Positions 1 through 5,342 of a DNA stretch of 5,342 nt are shown piece by piece; positions within the stretch are counted from its first letter, which is position 1; the number at the start of each line of letters is the position of its first letter. The stretch covers positions 1,241 through 6,582 of the forward strand of contig JADMKH010000281.1 in the NCBI GenBank assembly GCA_018780025.1, read 5' to 3'. This DNA comes from Thiobacillus sp. (GTDB lineage Bacteria; Pseudomonadota; Gammaproteobacteria; Burkholderiales; Thiobacillaceae). The translations under genes and the position numbers were made by a program. Under the pieces are notes generated by a model. The model made no database searches and had not been told where the DNA came from. It saw only the letters and a list, made by a program, of their open reading frames with translations.

Positions 1-95
1 GCAAATGTGGCGAGGGCAAATGCGGCGGCACCAAGAATCCGCAGGCTGCCGACCCCAAAGCCAAGGAAGGCAAATGCGGCGAAGGCAAGTGCGGC
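1..95 (+). repeat. Two copies of a 26-bp coding repeat, each encoding a KCG-EG-KCG pair
   Basis: Bases 1-26 and 70-95 align without gaps at 23 of 26 positions. The three differences (TGT/TGC, GAG/GAA, AAA/AAG) all fall at third codon positions and are synonymous. The copies are separated by 43 bases encoding a non-repetitive Lys/Pro/Ala-rich linker. This is an internal repeat of the peptide gene and not a mobile or CRISPR repeat. More copies may lie upstream of the window. Confidence 0.8.
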
Positions 96-113
96 GCCAC
101 TAAAAAGATATAA
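1..113 (+). CDS. hvfA: C-terminal end of an HvfA/bufferin-type copper-binding RiPP precursor (5' end outside window)
   Basis: Only the last 36 residues are visible; codons run in frame from base 3 to the TAA at 111-113, and bases 1-2 (GC) fit the end of a preceding GGC glycine codon. The tail reads KCGEGKCG, a Lys/Pro/Ala-rich spacer, EGKCGEGKCG, then ATKKI. Known of the family: HvfA-like peptides carry an N-terminal signal peptide and repeated EGKCG motifs. Their cysteines are converted to a thiooxazole or oxazolone/thioamide-type group by a DUF692 (MNIO) enzyme, HvfB, with partner HvfC, and the product binds copper, probably in the periplasm. The four cysteines, all in KCG context, and the DoxX-family gene just downstream support this call. 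The signal peptide and the total number of motifs cannot be seen. A generic low-complexity Cys/Gly protein is the alternative, but the exact motif and the neighbour make it less likely. Confidence 0.8.
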   Translation, partial: KCGEGKCGGTKNPQAADPKAKEGKCGEGKCGATKKI

Positions 114-122
114 GCAATCAGC

Positions 123-152
123 CAAGGCCCGGGGGAATATCAACGGGCCTTG
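123..152 (+). terminator. Stem-loop between hvfA and hvfX; partial terminator, attenuator or mRNA-stabilising hairpin
   Basis: CAAGGCCCG (123-131) pairs perfectly with CGGGCCTTG (144-152), a 9-bp stem with a 12-nt loop, starting 9 bases after the hvfA stop codon. No T-run follows; the next bases are ATCACACTCCG. It is therefore not a classical intrinsic terminator. By inference it may stop or slow only part of transcription, or protect the 3' end of an abundant hvfA transcript, so that the small peptide is made in excess over HvfX. Confidence 0.5.
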
Positions 153-177
153 ATCACACTCCGTTCTTGTTCATCAC

Positions 178-184
178 AGGTGAT
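178..184 (+). promoter_or_regulatory. Ribosome binding site of hvfX
   Basis: AGGTGAT matches the complement of the 16S rRNA 3' tail over seven bases and ends 5 nt before the ATG at 190. It supports that start over any other in-frame choice. Confidence 0.65.
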
Positions 185-189
185 TCGGC

Positions 190-654
190 ATGCATGCCAT
201 CGTTAATTTATACGCAGGATTGACCACGCGACTCGATCGGGCCGGAAGCTGCCTGGGACTATTGGCCATACGGCTGTTGCTGGCATGGGAATTCTGGGAA
301 GCCGGCGTCCAGAAGTTTACCGGCGAAAACTGGTTCATCAATATCCAGGAAAACTTCCCTTTTCCATTCAGCGTCGTGCCCGTGGATATTTCCTGGTTTC
401 TGGCCACCTGGTCCGAGTTGCTCGGCGCCGTTGCGCTGGTAATTGGCCTGGGCACCCGTTTCTTCAGCGTGTCGCTGATTATTCTCACCATCGTCGCCTG
501 GGCCAGTGTGCACTCGGGCAATGGCTACAACGTCTGCGACAACGGCTACAAGCTGCCGCTGATGTATCTGGTGATGTTTGTTCCGCTGTTGCTGAGCGGT
601 CCCGGCAAGCTGAGTCTGGATCACTGGCTGGCGCGCCGATTCATGGCGAACTGA
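190..654 (+). CDS. hvfX: HvfX-type DoxX-family membrane protein of a copper-binding RiPP locus
   Basis: The product is 154 residues and integral to the membrane. Four hydrophobic segments are visible at about residues 20-38, 66-88, 91-108 and 121-137, the usual DoxX layout. The first helix contains RLLLAWEFWEAG; the stretch before helix 2 has ENWF and the aromatic/proline run NFPFPF; between helices 3 and 4 lies SVHSGNGYNVCDNGYKLPL (106-124) with His108 and Cys116. These features resemble the HvfX subgroup more than generic DoxX proteins. HvfX genes are found with hvfA/hvfB/hvfC, and the family is annotated as assisting maturation of the copper-binding peptide, but its biochemical role is not well established. 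A DoxX relative linked to quinone or thiosulfate oxidation is the alternative. The gene lies 76 bases after hvfA, with an AGGTGAT ribosome site supporting the ATG, and is followed by a terminator. It is probably co-transcribed with hvfA, since I found no convincing promoter in the gap. Confidence 0.85.
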   Translation: MHAIVNLYAGLTTRLDRAGSCLGLLAIRLLLAWEFWEAGVQKFTGENWFINIQENFPFPFSVVPVDISWFLATWSELLGAVALVIGLGTRFFSVSLIILTIVAWASVHSGNGYNVCDNGYKLPLMYLVMFVPLLLSGPGKLSLDHWLARRFMAN

Positions 655-681
655 TCCTGCGTTGATATCAAGCACGACTCC

Positions 682-712
682 GCAGCCATCGATATGATGG
701 CTGCTTTCAATT
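682..712 (+). terminator. Intrinsic (Rho-independent) terminator after hvfX
   Basis: GCAGCCATC (682-690) and GATGGCTGC (696-704) form a perfect 9-bp stem around the 5-nt loop GATAT, followed by TTTCAATT (705-712). It begins 27 bases after the hvfX stop. The T-run is short and interrupted, but stem, loop and position fit a terminator that closes the peptide locus and insulates it from the fad operon. Confidence 0.75.
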
Positions 713-771
713 AAGACCACGCAAATAGCACCGCTACGCCAGATGCAGGGCGCGCATCCATGATTCAGAGC

Positions 772-799
772 GTGACAGTGAACCGTCGCTGTCTATGAT
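772..799 (+). promoter_or_regulatory. Predicted sigma-70 promoter of the fadE-fadI-fadJ operon
   Basis: The -35 box GTGACA (772-777) matches TTGACA at 5 of 6 bases, and the -10 box TATGAT (794-799) matches TATAAT at 5 of 6, with a 16-bp spacer. Transcription would start near 805-807, giving a leader of about 20 nt before the GTG start. It lies just downstream of the terminator at 682-712 and is the best promoter candidate in the 655-825 gap. Confidence 0.65.
774..793 (+). promoter_or_regulatory. Imperfect 20-bp dyad between -35 and -10, candidate repressor operator
   Basis: The half-sites GACAGTGA (774-781) and TCGCTGTC (786-793) are inverted around ACCG; seven of eight arm positions are complementary as DNA, with T779/G788 as the exception. 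The dyad overlaps the -35 box and ends directly against the -10 box, where a bound dimer would block RNA polymerase. Fatty-acid degradation operons are often controlled by acyl-CoA-responsive repressors of the TetR or GntR type. This dyad does not look like the E. coli FadR or pseudomonad PsrA site as I know them, so the regulator is unknown. Confidence 0.4.
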
Positions 800-813
800 G
801 AAGGGATACCAAT

Positions 814-821
814 AAGGAGGT
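814..821 (+). promoter_or_regulatory. Strong ribosome binding site of fadE, decides the GTG start
   Basis: AAGGAGGT is a full Shine-Dalgarno match placed 4 nt before GTG at 826. It selects this GTG, which also puts the membrane anchor at the extreme N-terminus as expected for FadE. Confidence 0.85.
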
Positions 822-825
822 CGCT

Positions 826-3198
826 GTGGATTTAGCTCTTTTCGTGAAGCTTGTCCTGAGTCTTCTCGGTCTGGCTGCGCTTGCCGGACTCTCGCTTGTC
901 CTGATAGCACCGCTGCGTCGCAAGGGGCTGTCCGCCCCGCTGTTCAAGCGGTTCCGTGCCGTACTCCCGCATCTTTCTGAAACCGAACAGCAGGCACTCG
1001 AAGCCGGGACCGTAGGCTGGGACCGCGAGCTGTTTTCCGGCAACCCTGACTGGAAGGCCTTGCTTGCCACGCCGCCTGCCTGCTTGTCCGCCGACGAACA
1101 GGCCTTTGTCGATGGACCCACCGAAACCCTGTGCCGGATGATCGATGACTGGCGCATCGCGCATCAGGATTTCGATCTGCCTGCGGATGCCTGGCAATAC
1201 ATCAAGCAGGAAGGCTTCTTCGGCATGATCATTCCACGTGCGTATGGTGGGCTGGAATTTTCCAATGCTGCGCATTCTGCGGTGGTGATGAAACTCGCCA
1301 CCCGCAGCATCACGGCAGCGGTCACCGTGATGGTGCCGAATTCGCTCGGGCCAGGAAAGCTGCTGCTGCACTACGGCACCGAAGAACAAAAAAACCACTA
1401 TCTGCCGCGCCTGGCGCGTGGCCTCGACGTCCCCTGCTTTGCGCTCACCGGCCCCCACGCCGGTTCGGATGCCGGCGCCATTCCGGATACCGGCGTGGTC
1501 TGCAAAGGGCGGTGGAAAGGCGAAACGGTGCTGGGACTCAGGCTCAACTGGGACAAGCGCTACATCACGCTGGGGCCGGTGGCGACGCTGATCGGCCTGG
1601 CCTTCACCTGCCACGACCCCGACCATCTGCTGGGTACAACCGAAGACCTCGGCATCACCGTGGCGTTGATACCGCACGACACCCCCGGCGTGGAAATCGG
1701 CGAACGCCACAACCCGCTCAACATCCCGTTCATGAATGGACCGAATCGCGGTCACGATGTATTCGTTCCCCTCACGCACATCGTCGGGGGTGAAAGAGGC
1801 ATCGGTCAGGGCTGGCGCATGCTGGTGGAATGCCTGTCCGAAGGTCGCGGCATTTCGCTGCCCGCGCTGTCCACTGGCGCGGGCAAGGCGGCAAGCCGTT
1901 TCACCGGCGCCTATGCCCGACTGCGCCGGCAGTTCAACCAGCCAATCGGGCATTTTGAAGGCGTGGAAGAAGCGCTGGCGCGCATCGCCGGCCTCACCTA
2001 CCAGATGGATTCCGCACGCAGGTTGACGCTCGCTTATCTCGACCAGGGCGAGAAGCCTTCGGTCATTTCGGCCATCGTCAAATATCATCTCACCGAAAAA
2101 TACCGCCGCGTCATCAATGACGCGATGGATATTCAGGGTGGCAGCGGCATTTGCCTCGGGCCGTCGAACCTGCTGGGCCGCGCCTACCAGGCCATCCCCA
2201 TCGCCATCACCGTTGAAGGCGCCAACATTCTCACCCGCTCGATGATCATCTTTGGCCAGGGCGCCATCCGTTGTCATCCCTGGGTGCTGCGTGAATTTAC
2301 GGCCATGCATCACGCCGATCAGGCTGAAGGCTTGCGCCAGTTCGATCAGGCGCTGGTAGGCCATGCGCGATTTCTGATGGGCAACCTCGGCCGGGCTTTC
2401 GTGCGTGGACTCACGCGTGGACGCAGCGCCGCAGCCCCGGCCAGTCTGGCCCACCGCTATTACCAGACGCTGGCCTGGATGAGCGCCGCGCTCGCGCTGT
2501 GCTCGGACGCCGCAATGATGACCCTGGGCGGTTCGCTCAAGCGGCGCGAACGGCTCTCGGCGCGGCTGGGCGACGTGCTGTCCGAACTCTATCTGTCGTC
2601 GGCGGTGCTGAAACGGTATTACGATGACGGCGAACCCGAAGCCGATTACCCGCTGGTGCGTTGGGCCTTGCAGGAGAGTCTTTACCGGATGCAGGAAAGC
2701 TTCCGCTCGCTCTATCGCAACCTGCCCGGACGCCCGCTTGCCTGGGCGCTGCGCGCGCTGACGTTTCCCACCGGCTTTGCCTTCTCCGAGCCGTCCGACC
2801 GCGCCGCGCACGCCGCCGCGCAGCTGTTGCTCAGCCCCTCGAATACGCGCGAACGTCTGACTGCGGGCGTATTCATTCATCCCGATGCAAGCGAACGCAG
2901 CCATCAGCTCGAGGATGCATTATTGCTTGCGCACGAACTGGCACCGCTCGAAGCCAAGCTGAAGTCCCTGCGCCGCAAAGGCAGCCTCACTTCACGCACG
3001 CTCAGCGACCTGGCCAAAGAGGCCCGGCAAAAACATCTGATCGGCGAAGCCCAGTTCAAGCAGGTTGAGCGCTATCTGAAACAGATCGACCAGGTGGTGC
3101 AGGTCGATGCCTTTTCCCGGTTTGGCGATGAACAGCCGGCCGGCAAGTCTGCCGCGTCCACCCCACCGCCCGCACCGATTAGAAAGGCGCAGTCATGA
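826..3198 (+). CDS. fadE: FadE-type acyl-CoA dehydrogenase
   Basis: This 790-residue protein (E. coli FadE is about 814) catalyses the FAD-dependent first step of beta-oxidation, acyl-CoA to trans-2-enoyl-CoA. Residues about 4-28 form a hydrophobic helix followed by RRK, a membrane anchor. The dehydrogenase core follows: N-terminal helical part about 95-200, beta part about 205-315 with FALTGPHAGSDAGAIPDTG (205-223) for flavin/substrate contact, and C-terminal helical part about 325-480 with QGGSGICLG and ITVEGANILTRS, where Glu464 is the likely catalytic base. Residues about 480-770 are the FadE-specific DUF1974 extension, including GGSLKRRERLSARLGD (568-583). The GTG start is fixed by AAGGAGGT at 814-821. 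It is the first gene of the operon, and its stop overlaps the next start by 4 bases. One oddity is that the usual PEAGSD motif reads PHAGSD (His211). Long-chain acyl-CoA is the likely substrate, inferred from the family. Confidence 0.94.
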   Translation: MDLALFVKLVLSLLGLAALAGLSLVLIAPLRRKGLSAPLFKRFRAVLPHLSETEQQALEAGTVGWDRELFSGNPDWKALLATPPACLSADEQAFVDGPTETLCRMIDDWRIAHQDFDLPADAWQYIKQEGFFGMIIPRAYGGLEFSNAAHSAVVMKLATRSITAAVTVMVPNSLGPGKLLLHYGTEEQKNHYLPRLARGLDVPCFALTGPHAGSDAGAIPDTGVVCKGRWKGETVLGLRLNWDKRYITLGPVATLIGLAFTCHDPDHLLGTTEDLGITVALIPHDTPGVEIGERHNPLNIPFMNGPNRGHDVFVPLTHIVGGERGIGQGWRMLVECLSEGRGISLPALSTGAGKAASRFTGAYARLRRQFNQPIGHFEGVEEALARIAGLTYQMDSARRLTLAYLDQGEKPSVISAIVKYHLTEKYRRVINDAMDIQGGSGICLGPSNLLGRAYQAIPIAITVEGANILTRSMIIFGQGAIRCHPWVLREFTAMHHADQAEGLRQFDQALVGHARFLMGNLGRAFVRGLTRGRSAAAPASLAHRYYQTLAWMSAALALCSDAAMMTLGGSLKRRERLSARLGDVLSELYLSSAVLKRYYDDGEPEADYPLVRWALQESLYRMQESFRSLYRNLPGRPLAWALRALTFPTGFAFSEPSDRAAHAAAQLLLSPSNTRERLTAGVFIHPDASERSHQLEDALLLAHELAPLEAKLKSLRRKGSLTSRTLSDLAKEARQKHLIGEAQFKQVERYLKQIDQVVQVDAFSRFGDEQPAGKSAASTPPPAPIRKAQS

Positions 3199-4499
3199 AC
3201 GCCCCCAGCCCATTCTCCGGTCGCCCGGTTTATATCGTTGACGGTGCGCGCACCCCGCAGATCAAGGCCCGTGGCGTACCCGGTCCGTTCCACGCCTCCG
3301 ACCTCGGCGTCGCTGCCGGGCGCGCATTGCTGTTGCGCCAGCCCTTCCAGCCTGCCGATCTCGACGAAGTGATTTTCGGCTGCGTGTCGTCAGGCCCCGA
3401 CGAAGCCAACATCGGCCGCGTCATTTCGCTGCGGCTGGGGTGCGGCCATCGCGTCCCGGCCTGGACGGTGCAACGCAACTGCGCCTCGGGCATGCAGGCG
3501 CTGGACTCCGCCGCCAAGGACATCGCACTCGGCCGCGCCGATCTGGTGCTGGCGGGCGGAACCGAAGCCATGAGCCACCACCCGGTGTTGTTCAATGAAA
3601 AAATGGTCGCCTGGCTGGCGGGCTTTAACCAGGCGAAAACCCTGCCGCAAAAACTGCGCGAACTGGCACGCCTGCGCGCTGCGCATCTGGTGCCGGTGAT
3701 TGGGTTGCTGCGCGGCCTGACCGATCCCGTGGTGGGGCTGACCATGGGGCAAACCACCGAAGAACTGGCGCACCGCTTCGGTATTTCCCGCGCCGAAATG
3801 GACGCCTTTGCCCTGCAAAGTCATCAGCGCCTCGCCGCCGCGCAGGACAGTCTGGCCGATGAACTGGTGCCGCTGTACGACGGCCAGAGCGTGATCGAAC
3901 ACGACAACGGCCTGCGCGCCGACAGCAGCCTGGAACAACTGGGCCAACTCAAGCCGGTGTTCGATCTCAAATATGGCCGCGTCACCGCCGGCAATTCGGC
4001 GCAGATAACCGACGGCGCCGCCTGCCTGATTCTCGCCTCGGCCGAGGCCGTTGAAAAGCACGGGCTCACGCCCCGTGCGCGCATCGTCGATGTCGCCTGG
4101 TCCGGACTCGATCCGGCGCAAATGGGGCTGGGGCCGGCTTATGCCATTGCGCAATTGTTGCAGCGTCATCACTGGGACACCGGCGATGTGGACTGGTGGG
4201 AAATCAACGAAGCCTTCGCCGGCCAGGTACTGGCGTGTTTGATTGCCATGAGCGATGCCGATTTCTGCCGCAACGAACTCGGCCGCGACACGCCGTTCTC
4301 GCCGATAAACAGCGATCGACTCAACCCGGATGGCGGCGGCGTCAGCCTGGGGCATCCGGTGGGCGCCAGCGGCGCACGCATCGTGCTTCATCTGCTGCGC
4401 GTACTCGAAGCACACGATGCCCAACGCGGGATAGCCAGCCTGTGCATCGGCGGCGGTCAGGGCGGCGCGATGCTGATCGAGCGAGGCGTCGCATCATGA
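3195..4499 (+). CDS. fadI: 3-ketoacyl-CoA thiolase (acetyl-CoA C-acyltransferase), FadI-like beta subunit
   Basis: The product is 434 residues, close to E. coli FadI (436). It cleaves 3-ketoacyl-CoA with CoA to release acetyl-CoA and a shortened acyl-CoA. The thiolase hallmarks are present: nucleophilic Cys96 in VQRNCASGMQA, the GGTEAMSHHP stretch (121-130), NEAFAGQ (338-344), His387 in GHPVGASGAR, and second catalytic Cys417 in SLCIGGGQGGAM. FadI-like traits are the basic helical loop at about 135-180 and the insertion at about 352-380 before the GHP motif. The active-site motifs NEAF and GHPVGASG resemble FadA/PhaA more than E. coli FadI (HEAF, GHPFAATG). It probably forms a complex with the FadJ-like product encoded next. 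The ATG overlaps the fadE stop as ATGA, with AGAAAGG (3181-3187) as ribosome site 7 nt upstream. A biosynthetic acetyl-CoA acetyltransferase is the alternative, but operon and length favour beta-oxidation. Confidence 0.88.
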   Translation: MNAPSPFSGRPVYIVDGARTPQIKARGVPGPFHASDLGVAAGRALLLRQPFQPADLDEVIFGCVSSGPDEANIGRVISLRLGCGHRVPAWTVQRNCASGMQALDSAAKDIALGRADLVLAGGTEAMSHHPVLFNEKMVAWLAGFNQAKTLPQKLRELARLRAAHLVPVIGLLRGLTDPVVGLTMGQTTEELAHRFGISRAEMDAFALQSHQRLAAAQDSLADELVPLYDGQSVIEHDNGLRADSSLEQLGQLKPVFDLKYGRVTAGNSAQITDGAACLILASAEAVEKHGLTPRARIVDVAWSGLDPAQMGLGPAYAIAQLLQRHHWDTGDVDWWEINEAFAGQVLACLIAMSDADFCRNELGRDTPFSPINSDRLNPDGGGVSLGHPVGASGARIVLHLLRVLEAHDAQRGIASLCIGGGQGGAMLIERGVAS

Positions 4500-5342
4500 A
4501 TAACTGGACCCTCAGCCGCGACGACAATGACATTGCCTGGCTGGTTTTCGATCAGGCCGGATCGGGTGTCAACACCTTGTCCGACGAGACGCTCGCCGAA
4601 TTCGGCATCGCGCTGGCCGAACTCGAAGCTACGCCACCCCAAGGGCTCGTCATCCGCTCGGCCAAATCCAGCGGCTTTATTGCGGGCGCCGATGTGAAAC
4701 GCTTTGCCGGCATGCGCGACCCCAACGTAGCGGAAGCGCTGATACGTAACGCGCACGCCCTGCTGTTCCGGCTGGAACGTTTGCCGTGCCCGAGCGTGGC
4801 CGCGATCCATGGCTTTTGTCTCGGCGGCGGGCTGGAACTCGCGCTGGCCTGCACCTACCGCATCGCCACCGACGATGCGCGAACCCAGCTTGGATTCCCT
4901 GAAGTGCGCCTCGGCATCTTCCCCGGCTTTGGCGGCAGCGTACGATCGATCGAGCGCGTCGGTCATCTGGCGGCGATGAACCTGATGTTGTCCGGTCGCA
5001 ATCTGTCCGGGCGGGCCGCGAAAAAAATCGGCCTGATCGACGATTGCGTGCCGCTGCGCCAGCTCGATGTCGCCTGTCGCCAGGTGTTGAACAACAAACC
5101 TGCGCAGCGCCAGCCGGGTTTGTTGCAGCGAGCCGCCGGCTGGCCTGCACTGCGTGGCTTGGTGGCCGCCAAAATGCACAAACAGGTAACTGAACGCGTC
5201 AAACCGGCGCACTACCCCGCACCCTATGCCTTGATTGATCACTGGCGTCGGCATGCAAGCAACCCAACCGCGCTGTACGACAGCGAGGCGCGTGAAGTGT
5301 CGCGGCTGCTGACCGGAGACACGGCACAAAATCTGGTGCGCG
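4496..5342 (+). CDS. fadJ: FadJ-like multifunctional beta-oxidation alpha subunit, enoyl-CoA hydratase part (3' end outside window)
   Basis: The frame stays open from ATG 4496 to the window edge, giving 282 complete residues plus one base. This is the crotonase-fold domain, which hydrates 2-enoyl-CoA to 3-hydroxyacyl-CoA. Visible motifs are FIAGADVKRF (61-70) and CLGGG (108-112), which build the oxyanion hole. The two catalytic glutamates are Glu114 in GGLELALAC and Glu136 in LGFPEVRLGIFPGFGG. The spacing between them (22) fits FadJ better than E. coli FadB (20). Residues about 200-282, including LLTGDTAQNLVR, match the linker that leads into the 3-hydroxyacyl-CoA dehydrogenase domain of full-length alpha subunits (about 700 residues), so a long continuation is expected. 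A stand-alone hydratase is the alternative, but residues past about 260 argue against it. The start overlaps the thiolase stop as ATGA; GAGG at 4483-4486 is a weak ribosome site, so translation is probably coupled. Confidence 0.87.
   Translation, partial: MNNWTLSRDDNDIAWLVFDQAGSGVNTLSDETLAEFGIALAELEATPPQGLVIRSAKSSGFIAGADVKRFAGMRDPNVAEALIRNAHALLFRLERLPCPSVAAIHGFCLGGGLELALACTYRIATDDARTQLGFPEVRLGIFPGFGGSVRSIERVGHLAAMNLMLSGRNLSGRAAKKIGLIDDCVPLRQLDVACRQVLNNKPAQRQPGLLQRAAGWPALRGLVAAKMHKQVTERVKPAHYPAPYALIDHWRRHASNPTALYDSEAREVSRLLTGDTAQNLVR

Noticed and set aside
1..95. Spaced repeats at the left edge as a possible CRISPR or tandem-repeat element
   Set aside because: Only two copies are seen, they are in frame, differ only at synonymous sites and encode the EGKCG motif; this is a coding repeat.
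795..815. Six-codon ORF (ATGATG...TAA) just before the fadE ribosome site, as a possible leader peptide
   Set aside because: Its start codon lies inside the predicted -10 box, upstream of the expected transcript start, so it would not be in the mRNA.
832..2904. A 690-codon open frame on the minus strand, antisense to fadE
   Set aside because: It is a codon-bias shadow: the sense strand encodes a full-length FadE with all its motifs, and the antisense product is low-complexity, rich in Arg/Gly/Gln/His, without a recognisable domain.
3390..4424. A 344-codon open frame on the minus strand, antisense to the thiolase gene
   Set aside because: Same shadow effect in GC-rich coding DNA; no domain is recognisable in the translation and the sense frame is a clear thiolase.
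4457..5329. A 290-codon minus-strand open frame over the 3' part of the window
   Set aside because: The plus strand has an uninterrupted frame from 4496 to the edge with both catalytic glutamates of an enoyl-CoA hydratase; the antisense frame has no family resemblance.
1..5342. A functional link between the copper-peptide module and the fad operon
   Set aside because: A terminator (682-712) and a new promoter (772-799) separate them and nothing in the sequence connects their roles.

Overview
The window reads as chromosome of a moderately GC-rich pseudomonadote, most likely a beta- or gammaproteobacterium. I infer this from the HvfA/HvfX-type peptide module, the long FadE-type acyl-CoA dehydrogenase (790 residues, N-terminal membrane anchor and C-terminal FadE-specific domain) and the fadE-fadI-fadJ arrangement. 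All recognised genes lie on the + strand. No RNA gene, insertion sequence or CRISPR array was seen.

Bases 1-654 are the end of a metal-related modified-peptide locus. The window opens inside the last codons of a small Cys/Gly/Lys-rich peptide carrying four KCG units in two tandem EGKCG pairs. This is the signature of the HvfA / bufferin-type RiPP precursors, whose cysteines are modified by a DUF692 (MNIO) enzyme and which bind copper. A GC-rich stem-loop without a T-run follows (123-152). Next comes hvfX, a four-helix DoxX-family membrane protein typical of these loci. The modifying enzyme (HvfB) and its partner (HvfC) are not between them, so they must be upstream, elsewhere, or missing. A good intrinsic terminator (682-712) closes the module.

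Bases 713-825 are the control region of the next operon. They hold a near-consensus sigma-70 promoter (GTGACA, 16 bp, TATGAT), an imperfect 20-bp dyad filling the space between the two hexamers (a candidate repressor site), and a strong ribosome binding site just before a GTG start.

Bases 826-5342 are a tightly packed fatty-acid beta-oxidation operon. It encodes a FadE-type acyl-CoA dehydrogenase (first oxidation), a FadI-like thiolase (last step), and the enoyl-CoA hydratase part of a FadJ-like multifunctional subunit (middle steps), cut by the window end. Both junctions are 4-base ATGA overlaps, which suggests translational coupling. Together the three genes would carry out a full turn of the beta-oxidation spiral. 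The peptide module and the fad operon are separated by a terminator and a new promoter, so their adjacency need not mean a shared function.
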